Of a DNA stretch of 64,000 bases, positions 55,457 to 64,000 are shown one piece after another. Positions within the stretch are counted from its first letter, which is position 1, and every line of letters starts with the position of its first letter. The DNA is taken from the NCBI GenBank assembly GCA_024663395.1, contig JANFAH010000002.1, positions 4,154,001 to 4,218,000 of the forward strand, read 5' to 3'. This DNA comes from Pisolithus tinctorius. Lineage: Eukaryota; Basidiomycota; Agaricomycetes; Boletales; Pisolithaceae. The notes under the pieces are model-generated. The model did no database searches. It was not told where the DNA came from and saw only the letters and a program-made list of their open reading frames with translations. The position numbers and the translations under genes are program-made.

Positions 55457-57323
55457 TGTCACACACCAAAGGTGTTGTGGACATGGTTACAGCTGACTCT
55501 GCCTAACTCGTTGACGAGTTGCGCACAATGCCCATGCATGCAGATGAAGACTAAAGGCCTCATGTGAAGAAAGACTGTTGGACGTGAACAGTCATCCTTC
55601 GCACAAGATCGAGTCGTCAGTGCTAAAGAGAAAAGAGGAAGCGAGTTAAGCGCGCATTAAAGGTTTTTAGCGCCTGTGTACGGCATTCCGGTTTTCATCG
55701 TATCTCCACCATTTCCAAAGATATCGACTCCGTTCCCATGCTCGCTTAAAGTGCTCAGCCCCACGATTCTTCCTTCCAAATTTGGAGAGGATCCTCGCAC
55801 CCTGCATGCGTTTCTACAGCACTCCATCCATCAGACGCTCATTTCGCAAAGTCCATCAATCATGGCCGCCTCTTCGTCAGTCATCTCGCTTGTCTCATTT
55901 GCCAGAGACAGTGGCTATGTATATCTGCCAGGCATTCCCACCAGCTTCCGTCCTGAAGCCCCCTGGTTCATCCCGTCATTGTCAGCCCCGTCTCGTCCCA
56001 TGCAGCTTGGTCAGCGTGTTCTCCTTGTCAGTATGACTTCCAGAAGGACGTTCTTTGGTCACCTCAGGTCTGTCACTCGGTTAGAAAGGTCTTATGTGGT
56101 CGTTTCAGTCTCCCCGGTTGATGAAGCATATGGATCGTTCCTTCCTGCTCCCTGCACCGTCTTTATTCCAATCTCGTCCATCATTCTTCCCGCATTGCGA
56201 CAGCTGCAGTATAATCTACTGTCCTCCAGCCTCCCTGATCGCATTCATGACGAGTATGACATGCATCTTGCCTTCTTACTGCAAGATCCAGCAGAAGACG
56301 TCCCCCCTTCTCCTCCTCCTCCATCAGAACCCCGTCCATGAAGTTTTTGTTAACTTCGCTGAGAGGATGAAAGGGTGGGAGACACGATCGCATATGCTCT
56401 CATTGCCCCACAGACCCCCAACGCCCTAGCCCCCTTTGACGCCTGACTCATGCCCTTCAATTCTGGAATTAATACTTCCCTATCTGGAAACACCGTCCAT
56501 CTGTCATGCCGTCTTTGGATCTAGAGATGTCTCCGCCGAGATCTGACTTGCATCGCCACCCCCTAATGTGATATCAGTGCGCTTACTCAGTTTCTGACTC
56601 TGTTTGACTCATTTTGTGATATTTTGACTATCCTTGACTCGTTCATTGCCAATACTTACCAATCTTCTTTGCTTGCTTACTTATCATTTCTCGCTTACTC
56701 ATCATGATTACTCAGTCCTTACTCATTACTTACCAAGTGTTTGTGCCTTGTTTGTCACAAGCTGTGCTCCCCCCTCAGTATATAAACCCCCATGTACTTA
56801 GCTACCGAGAATCAATTCAGAATCAATCAAGAAGCAATCCAGAAGTCAGCTCAGCTCAGCATATCTCGTCGTCGACAGTTGAGGCTCATTCGGAAGAGTC
56901 TATCTGTCTTCATTTATATCATTGGTAGTTGAGGCTCCATCAAGGGTCTATCTACCTCTATTCATCATCAGCAGTATCATCAGTGCTTAGTCAGCAACCT
57001 CTTGTTTAGTCATCCATCCACTCCTGTGTAACTCGTCATCGACTTGCGCCAGGAGCACATCCTATCGAAATCCATTTACTCCCAAGTCCTTTCGGCTGAA
57101 CACCCCTGCTCTGTTCAGCATCCCCTCCTCAGACATCATCCATTCATCTACTCCTGCGTAACTCGTCGACGACTTGTGCTAGGAGCACCTGCCATTGAAA
57201 CTCCCCCCACTTTAGGTTTCTCTGCACTCCAGGTTCCGTGGAGGCAAACCACCACTCGCTTTTATTTGTCTTTTGGTGTTGGATTTGTTTGGTTTTCACC
57301 AGCATTCCACACTTTGACTCACA
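55457..57323 (+). repeat. 3' LTR of the gypsy element
   Basis: 1867 bp, same ends as the 5' LTR. It includes the 159-codon ORF at 55862-56341 and hairpin motifs at 55504-55524, 57021-57055 and 57151-57185. A polypurine tract right before it is poor: the preceding bases ttcttgccggtgga are not purine-rich. Confidence 0.92.
55862..56341 (+). CDS. ORF inside the 3' LTR
   Basis: Second copy of the LTR ORF, 159 residues, differing from the 5' copy by one residue. Its third relative in LTR E (59622-60281, minus strand) is still open over most of the length but shows two compensating frameshifts in the second half. Function unknown. Confidence 0.45.
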   Translation: MAASSSVISLVSFARDSGYVYLPGIPTSFRPEAPWFIPSLSAPSRPMQLGQRVLLVSMTSRRTFFGHLRSVTRLERSYVVVSVSPVDEAYGSFLPAPCTVFIPISSIILPALRQLQYNLLSSSLPDRIHDEYDMHLAFLLQDPAEDVPPSPPPPSEPRP

Positions 57324-57933
57324 GCGTTAGGTTCAGCTAGTGCGCTGCCCCCTTGCACGAGCTCAGCCCTTGTATTTCAGAGGTGGAGCGGACTCAGAGG
57401 GAGTGGAGATGAAACTCTGGAGGGGACTGAGAGGGAGTTGAAGGTGAGGACTTTATTCGATATTCGTACTGATTACATCGGAGTACTATGTGGCCTTATA
57501 TATGATGTAGGTCAAGGGCAGTGCAGTATGGAATGTAAACCAATAAGTGTAAAGTGGGTTAGAGTCCTTCCGACACAAGGGATAGAGGGTAGGGATGATG
57601 GGGACCTTAACTGAGACAAGGAAACTACTACAACGAGGAAGAGAGGGTAAACACCGAAGGAGTGGAAGAATGGAGAAAACCGACATGAGGGCAGAACCCT
57701 ATCTAGAATGCAGGGCCGCAAGTTCGACAGCCCACGTGACCAACCTTAGGGCAGAGTTGAGCGGAGTTGGTCAGAACATGGACAGGGGACCTTGGAGAGG
57801 TGTGGAGATGTGTCAGGAGGGTCGGAGGAGCGTGGGAACACATCGGAGGAGGGCGGAGAAGCGCAGGAACATGTCGGAAAAGGGCGGAGTAGGTGTTAGG
57901 GGCTTATGCTGGTGTCATGGTCATGACAATCCT

Positions 57934-58611
57934 AAGGCATGCTGAGTTGGAAGGAGGAACAGGAAGTGATGCTAGGGAGGTATAGGTAGAGTCATGGGGG
58001 ACTCAGAATTTAATTCTGGAGGCCTGTAAGTGCATGAGTTGTATTTGAGCTGGGTATATGAAATTCCAAAGGGCAGTTTTGTGACAAGAAGAGTGTATCT
58101 GGGGAAAGGGAGACACCAGATGAGACATGAAGGTCTAGAGGATGCAGGAGGCATGGAGAACACTGAAGACACTGTAGATGCTGTATACTTCATAGATGCT
58201 TTAGACTCTGGGGACTCTTAGACTTGTGAAAGACACACAGAGAGTGACTCCAAAAGGTGGGTGCTATTTTTCTGACACTACAGCAGAATTATATAGTACA
58301 TGGGATGTAGGTATGAGTTGGAGTAACATGGGGCAGAAAAACTAAAAGCCCAGAAAATGAAGGAAATAATGACAGACATCAGCAAAGTACAGGTGCACAT
58401 GAAACAGACTAGTGAGTGGTAAATGAGAGTAAATGGAACAAGGGGCAAGAGGGGTATCTTCCAGCAGCATGGGAGTACATGTACAGGTGAAAGGTGGAGC
58501 TGGCAGGAAAGGTAGGCATGCCCAAAGGAAGAGCATACAGGTATGAAAAATGGCTTGCAGAACTTTGGGGCAACAGGGGCAACAGGTGTTTTTTAGAGAT
58601 GTTTGGCACAG
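57934..58611. repeat. Part of LTR D
   Basis: Low-CpG sequence between the right end of LTR C and the end of LTR E. It has only short frames. By the boundary analysis it is the middle of LTR D. Confidence 0.5.
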
Positions 58612-60499
58612 TGTGAGTCAAAGTGTGGAAAGGTGGTGGAAACCAACCAAAACCAACACCAAAGAGAAATAAAAGGCAAGTGGTGGTGTGCCTCTGCAGT
58701 ACCTGGATGGCAGAAAAATCTAAACTGGGGGAATTTCAATGGCAGGTGCTCCTAGTGCAAGCTGTCAATGAGTTATGCAGGAGTAGATGAATAGATGGTT
58801 ACTAGATGGGGGATACTGAATAGGGCAAGGGTATTCAGCAGAAAGGACTCCTGACACAAGTTGATGTTGAGTTGCACAGGAGTGGACAAATGGATGATGA
58901 CCATAAGAGAGATGCTGACTTGGAGTAAGGAACCTTGATAGAATGTGCTCCTGGCACAAGTTGATGTCAAGTTATGCAGGAGCAAAAGGATGACTAAGTG
59001 AGAGTTGCTGACTAAGTGATGATGATACACAGATGATGATTGATGACAGATAGACCCCTTCATGGAGCCTCAGCTGTTGATGACAAGTTAGGTCTGAGAT
59101 GATTACTTCTGAGCTGAACTGATTCTTGAGTGACTTGATTCACTTGGGTTGTACTAAGTACAGGAGGGGTTATATACTGTAGGGGGAGTGCAGCCTATGA
59201 TGAATGAGGCACAAATGCTTGGTAAGTCATGAGTAAGGACTGTAAGCAATGAGTAATCATGATGAGTAAGTGAGAAATGAAAAGTAAGCAAGCAAAGAGG
59301 ATTGGTAAGTATTGGCAATGAACAAGTCAAGGACAGTCAAAATATCACAGTATGAGTCAAAGAATGTAAGAATCTGAGTAAGCACACTGGTATCACATTA
59401 GGGGGTGGTGATGCATGTCAGATCTTGGTGGAGACATCACTAGATCAAAAGATGGGATGACAGATGGACAATGTCTCCAGATGGGGAAGTATTAAATCTA
59501 GAAATGGATGGCATGAGTCAGGTGTCAAAGGGCTAGGGCATTGGGGGTCTGTGGGGTAATGAGAGCATAGGTGATTGTGTCTCCCACCCATTCATCCCCT
59601 CAGTGAAGTTAATAAAATACTTCATGAATGAGGCTCTGATTGAGGAGAGGGAGATGGGGGAACATCTTCTGCTGGGTCTTGCAGTAAGAAGGCAAGATAC
59701 ACATCATACTTGTCATGGATGTGATCAGGGAGGCTGGAGACCAGCAGATTATACTGCAGCTGTTGCAACATGGGGAGAATGATGGACAAGATTGGAAAAA
59801 GATGTAGCAGGGAGCAGGAGGAAGGATCCATATGCTTCATCAAGTGGGGAACTGAAATGACCATGTAAGGCCTCTCTAACCAAGTGACAGACCTGAGGCA
59901 ACCAAAGAATGTCCTTCTGGAAGTCATACTGACAAGGAGAACATGCTGACCAAGCTGCATGGGATGAGATGGGGCTGACAATGATTGAATGAACCAGGGG
60001 GCTTCAGGACAGAAGCTGGTGGGAATGCCTGGCAGATATACATAGCCACTGTCTCTGGCAAAAGAGACAAGTGAGATGATTGATGAAGAGGTGGCCATAT
60101 CTGATGGACTTAGTGAAATGAGTGTCTGATGGATGGAGTGCTGTAGAAATGCTAGGGTGTGAGGATCCTTTCCAAACTCAGAAGGCAGGATCACATGGCT
60201 GAGCACTTTAAGCAAGTGTGGGAATGGAGTCAATATATTTGGAAATGGTGGAGATATGACCAAAACTGGAATGCTGTACATGGGTGCTAAAAACTTTTGA
60301 TGGGCACTTAACTCACTTCCTCTTTTCTCTCTAGCACTGATGACTCATTCTTGTGTGAAGGATGACTACTAATGTCCAGCAGTCCTTCTACACATGAGGG
60401 CTTTAGTCTTCCTCTGCATTCATGGCACCATGTGCAACTCATTGATGAGTTAGGCAGAGTCAGCTGTAACCGTGTCCACAACACCTTCAGTGTGTGACA
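58612..60499 (-). mobile_element. LTR E, old solo LTR of the same gypsy family
   Basis: On the minus strand this begins TGTCACACACTGAAGGTG (ending at 60499) and ends TTTGACTCACACTG-like at 58612. It is 1888 bp and follows the 1867 bp LTR throughout, including a degenerate version of the LTR ORF (59622-60281). No internal region adjoins. Flanking 4-mers are acag and gcag, a likely duplication with one CpG-type change. Nearly all CpG has become TpG or CpA, so it is much older than the complete element. It carries three 35-bp hairpins near its 3' end instead of two. Confidence 0.8.
58749..58982 (-). repeat. Three 35-bp hairpin units, about 100 bp apart
   Basis: Units at 58749-58783, 58848-58882 and 58948-58982. 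Each begins ctcct and ends caggag with a mutated aactcgtcgacgagtt-like core. They correspond to two units of identical length in the young LTR (47362-47396, 47492-47526), so the unit number has changed within the family. Confidence 0.75.
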
Positions 60500-60711
60500 G
60501 CAGATGACTGGTGACATGGCAGGGCAGTGGCTAGGTTGTGAATTTTGGATCAGCTTATTGATGACTCTGGATGGCACATTGAAGGTCAGGAGAGAATCTG
60601 AAGCCAAATGGGGGTGAGACAAAATGAGGCAGGGAGTGGAAGAACACCAAAAGTGAGGAATGACAGGGGCAGCTTCCTGTTTCAGCCTCAGGGAGTATAC
60701 AGCTCCCTACA
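60500..60711. repeat. Right end of LTR D
   Basis: From the edge of LTR E to the terminal CTCCCTACA. No coding content. Confidence 0.5.
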
Positions 60712-60715
60712 CTGT

Positions 60716-62454
60716 GCTTAAACTAGTCAGTAAGGAAATGGTTGAGGGCATGGAGCTCACCAGCACTGAGCATTTGAACTTGGTTTGCTAACCCTGCCTC
60801 AAAGGGAAGCAACACTGGAAGGAGATACCTGTCAAGTTGAATGTTGAAAGCCCAACAGTCCTCTATTGGACATACTTGGATGTATGTGGTCCTATGGAGA
60901 CTACAGCCTGTACAGGACATTGCTACTTTCTAACCTTCATTGACACTCACTTGCATCACCTTGTGGTTAAATTAATAAAAACCAAGGACAAGGTCTTCCC
61001 CTCAATGAAAGACTACTTCACTTGAGCTGAAATTGAAACTGGTGAATGACCAAATTATTTTCAAAGCAATGGAGGAGGAGAATATGGCACAGATGAGTTC
61101 AAAGCCTACCTTAGGTCCAAAGGAATCCATCATGAGAGGACAAATACCTATATTCCCCAGGAAAATGGTGTCACAGAGCAGATGAACTGCATACTTGTTG
61201 AAAGTGCATGGGTGATGCTAAAAAACTGGACTTCTGAATAAATATTGGGGGGATGCTGTCCAATATGCAGCCTACCTTATAAATCAAATACCAACCTGTG
61301 CAATCACAGAAGATGTCACACCACATGAACCATTTACAGGCATTAAACCATCTGTTGCTCATATATGTCAAGTCTGGGCCTACTCTGACCAACTCCAACA
61401 CTAGACAGGGTCTGGGGAGAGGTGTGGAAGCAAGTCCAACACAGATGAATGGAACTCTGACTAGCAGAGTGTTGGCAGGGACAAAGTCTACTGAAGACTG
61501 AGGTGGAACAGAGTGAGGGTGTTGGGTTTAGCTTGTGCACTACCCCCTTGCACAATCTCAGCCCTCATATTTCAGAGGTAGAGACCAAACAGATGATCAG
61601 AGATAACTCCAACAGACAGAAGATGGAGAAAGAGGGAGTAGGAACTTAGTTGATATTCATACTGAAGAATGGCAGAGTACTGTACATGCTTTTATACTAC
61701 TATTGAGGTACAGTAACCAGAATCAGAACTGACATGTAGAGACTTGTAAATTTTCAAGTAAAACTTCCTGGACAATGAATGAAGGGAAGACAGAGAACAA
61801 AGGAAGAAGCTGGATGCAATGTCATTAGAATGCATCCACCTAGGCTTCACAGAGCACAAGAAAGCCTACCTGTGCCTGCACCAACCAACTGGTTGAATCT
61901 TTGAGTCTCAGGATGTGGTATTTGATGAGGGAGGCACAGCTATGGCCCTAGATCATATTTGGATAGAAGAAGACCCTGTGAGGACAGTCAACAAACCAAT
62001 GGACACAAAAGGGAATGCCCAAAAGGGCAGATACCATTGATGACTCAGGCATAGAAGTCCATGCACACCTTGAGTCTGATGCTGGAGAAATTGAAGCTAG
62101 TGAGGGAGACAGTCAAAGCATCACAGATGAGGTTGAAATTGAGCTGCAAATTTCACCTGATCACCCAGGATCAGTGGAGGATCATACCCCACAGTGGCCA
62201 GAGAGCAGCTCAACTGGAAATGACCCAAGTTCCCAAAAAGTGCTTGAAACAGCTTCAAAACTGTCAGTAAAGTGACCTGGGACAATGCTAAAACCTACCA
62301 TGCACAAAGCAACACCCCTGCAGCCATATCTGACTCCAATCCCACCTTGAGAGACCTGCAGGTCCACCAGAACACAAAAAGTGCCACCTAGAGATGACAA
62401 TTATCACTTTTTTGTCAACTCCTATGACAGGAAAACCCTACCTGGTCAACGGCT
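60716..62454 (+). pseudogene. Copia pol, integrase region, old copy
   Basis: Continues the element begun at 43587. Readable pieces: LVSKEMVEGMELTSTEH, PCLKGKQ, then the integrase core with YLDVCGPMETT (about 60870), FLTFIDTHLHHLVVKLI, NGGGEYGTDEFKAYL (about 61063) and PQENGVTEQMN (about 61158), leading to YWGDAVQYAAYLINQIPT. It is interrupted by copy B (61366-61799), after which KKLDAMSLECIHLGFTEHKK and later KPMDTKGNAQKG follow. Several arginine codons are now TGA (61023, 61047, 61894). The RT part is missing, cut by the minus-strand copia LTR at 62455. Confidence 0.78.
61366..61799 (-). mobile_element. Solo-LTR-like repeat, copy B
   Basis: A 434 bp unit, tgtcaagtct...agagaaca, related to copy A and LTR C. 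It sits inside the copia integrase after KPSVAHI. About 15 codons expected there are missing, and no target duplication is visible, so the site probably suffered a deletion. Confidence 0.6.
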
Positions 62455-62870
62455 TGAGGCAACAGAGGGTTTGGGTATTGGCAGAGGAAGGGGGAAAGGG
62501 CAAGAGCTAGGCAAGCACTTGCCTTTGTTAGTAGATAGAGTGTTTGAAGTAAAAGCTTGAAGGTAGTAGTTCTGACTTAGAGTGGGGCTCATTGTCAGGT
62601 AAGAGGAATGTGAATTCACTGAGGGGATATGGCAGAATTCCCTTGGTTTATATACATGTATGAGTGCACACAGACCATGTAGTGAATATGGTAAGTATCA
62701 CCATAGAGAGAAAGTACATACTATATATAGTGAGGAATGTCATGGAATGTTGTAGAACAAAGTGGAGCTAAGTGGAGCACTTAGCAATCATGACATCATA
62801 TGAGTAAGACTCATCTAGTAAGCAAGTCTAGAACTGGTTATGAGAAACACTGTAACCAGTATTTCCATCA
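62455..62870 (-). mobile_element. 3' LTR of a minus-strand copia element
   Basis: 416 bp, reading TGATGGAAATACTGG ... GTTGCCTCA on the minus strand. The purine run aagggggag immediately precedes it (62871-62879), as a polypurine tract should. A TATA-like tatataaacc lies at about 62647-62656 on the minus strand. Confidence 0.7.
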
Positions 62871-64000
62871 CTCCCCCTTGCTCTAGAACAGTAAGGTAAT
62901 GAGACTGAGCGACGAGCAATTTGTTTCAAACTTCTGCCATGTGAGAGACTTGGTTAATCCATTGGCCTTTTGTCAGTCTGTTTGAATATATTCAATGGCA
63001 AATAGTCCATCTTGGACACATTCACAAACAAAGTGCCATTGGACATCAATATGCTTAGAGTGACCATCTGAGACAGGGTTCTCAGCAATAAAGCAAGATC
63101 TCATATTGTCACAGTAGAGAATAGTTTTCTCTGTTTTAAGGTCTAACTCTTTAAAAAGCATATGAAGCCATTTAATTTGGCAGGCAGAATTGCATAAAGC
63201 CATATATTCAGCTTCAGTGGAGGATAAGGTGATAGTTTTCTGTTTTCTTGATCACCAGGAAATAAGGGAGGTGCCAAGAAACATGGCATAGCCAGTAGTA
63301 GAGTGATGAGTATCCACATTGGCAGCCCAATCGGAATCTGCAAAGCTGGAAATCTGAGCTTCTGTCCCAGAGTAGTAAAGTGCAAGCTTCAGAGTAGAAG
63401 TGATGTATTTGACAATATGGAGCACTTTATTTTTGTGGTCTTCTGTAGGGTTCACCATGTACTGAGACATGCAAATAACAGTGAAGGCTATATCTGGGAA
63501 AGTACCCAGAGCCATATACAGAAGAGAGCCAATAATGCTCTGATATTGGGATCGAAGTGTGGAAGAAGCTTGATAAGAAGCTTTGGCTTTCTTCGGTTGG
63601 TAGCCAGAGGGTAATGGAGTGTGAACATTGTGTGCATTCTCCATTTGGAATCTTTTGATCACCTTTTTGACATAAGGGATCTGATCCAGGTAGATCTTGC
63701 ATTTTGAGTGGTTTCTGTGGATCTGGAGACCAAGATATTCTTTAACATCTCCTAAGTCATGAGATTCCCATTTCTTCATAAACTTGTCTTTCTTTGCTTT
63801 TAGAAGTTTAGGATTAGATCCTAAAAATACACCATCGTCAACATAGATGAGGAAAATGATGATGTCATTTTTGTTGTGGAAAATGTAAATTCCCACATCC
63901 ACTTTTGATCTTGTGTAGCCCATGCAAAGAAGGGAAGCATGTAGGGCTTTGTTCCATGCTAATGCTGCTTGCTTTAAACCATAAAGAGCTCACAGCAACC
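62871..64000 (-). pseudogene. Minus-strand copia pol, 3' part, continues beyond window
   Basis: Reading from the window edge: ALYGLKQAALAWNKALHASL, then the RT active site FLIYVDDGVF (about 63830), LGLQIHRNHSKCKIYLDQ, and RNase H with SFADSDWAANVD (about 63315) and YCDNMRSCFIAENP (about 63080). The C-terminal end is NGLTKSLTWQKFE (about 62930). At least two TGA codons interrupt it, one after SLISW (near 63250) where family members have arginine, and one after YIQTD. It is a dead copy of a copia element inserted into the older plus-strand copia. Confidence 0.82.

Larger units (their letters stand above)
45798..57323 (+). mobile_element. Complete Ty3/gypsy LTR retrotransposon, 11526 bp
   Basis: Two 1867 bp LTRs (45798-47664 and 55457-57323) with identical TGTCACACAC starts and TTTGACTCACA ends enclose gag (47766-51707) and pol (to 55329). 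A 4-bp duplication gcgt flanks it (45794-45797 and 57324-57327). By eye the LTRs differ at 13 positions (0.7 percent), so insertion is recent. Both main reading frames are open. It carries RT, RNase H and integrase in gypsy order. It may be autonomous and active. Confidence 0.92.
45584..57928. mobile_element. LTR C, solo LTR split by the gypsy element (outer boundaries)
   Basis: Left end TGTCAAAGTC, right end GGTCATGACA, flanked by atcct at 45579-45583 and 57929-57933. Without the gypsy insertion it is about 815 bp: 45584-45797 plus 57328-57928. The middle (gcgctgcccccttgcacgag and following) aligns to copies A and B. On the minus strand an AATAAAG signal lies near 57450, as expected for an LTR read leftwards. 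It retains CpG, so it is younger than A and B. Confidence 0.75.
45514..60711. mobile_element. LTR D, interrupted solo LTR in copia (outer boundaries)
   Basis: Left end TGTGGGACAC, right end CTCCCTACA, flanked by ctgt at 45510-45513 and 60712-60715. Excising it restores the copia pol frame (NKRSVLKLVSKEMVEGM). Its own sequence is 45514-45583, 57934-58611 and 60500-60711, about 0.95 kb; the rest is later insertions (LTR C with the gypsy element, and LTR E). The 4-bp duplication matches the gypsy type. No coding region is left. Confidence 0.7.

Overview
The window reads as nuclear DNA of a filamentous basidiomycete, probably an agaricomycete. Genes carry many 45-90 nt GT-AG introns, several with ctaac-like branch points. 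The proteins recall agaricomycete families: a Crz1-type C2H2 factor, a Whi5/Nrm1-like protein, an AT-hook/zinc-ribbon protein, and a 791-residue protein I know only from mushrooms. No species can be named from the sequence alone.

Left half (1 to about 32.0 kb) is a gene island. In order: HUS1 checkpoint clamp (+), AT-hook/cysteine-rich protein (-), transketolase-family enzyme (-), MFS sugar transporter (+), C2H2 factor (-), Crz1-like C2H2 factor (+), conserved basidiomycete protein (+), cytochrome P450 (+), small cysteine-containing hypothetical (-), RAI1/DXO-family NAD-cap/5'-end nuclease (+), Whi5/Nrm1-like protein (+). I rebuilt the exon structures by hand. For nine of these genes and the 33.2 kb gene, the exon lengths sum to a multiple of three with no internal stop, which supports the models. 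The genes are unrelated housekeeping and regulatory functions; no biosynthetic cluster or operon-like system is visible.

Right half (about 33 to 64 kb) is a transposon island. It starts with an unknown three-exon gene (-) beside a decayed Helitron (HUH Rep plus PIF1-type helicase, 34.5-40.5 kb). Next is a 1550 bp palindromic Tc1/mariner derivative flanked by TA. The rest is a nested stack of LTR elements inside an old Ty1/copia element (+). The copia copy has a half-tRNA-type primer site at 43511, gag/protease from 43587, and pol resuming at 60716. It was interrupted by a 448 bp solo LTR (TSD gaagc) and by a second LTR, D (TSD ctgt). D was interrupted by LTR C (TSD atcct) and by an old LTR of the gypsy family (E). 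LTR C was interrupted by a complete, young Ty3/gypsy element of 11526 bp (45798-57323, two 1867 bp LTRs, TSD gcgt). A further copia element lies on the minus strand from about 62455 to beyond the window end.

The most unusual signals are in the gypsy element. A recurrent hairpin/palindrome built on aactcgtcgacgagtt occurs in the LTRs, inside gag and inside pol. Each LTR carries a 159-codon ORF. LTR differences are concentrated at CpG sites. Older relics are nearly CpG-free, and their conserved arginine codons have become TGA stops, which points to cytosine-methylation decay.
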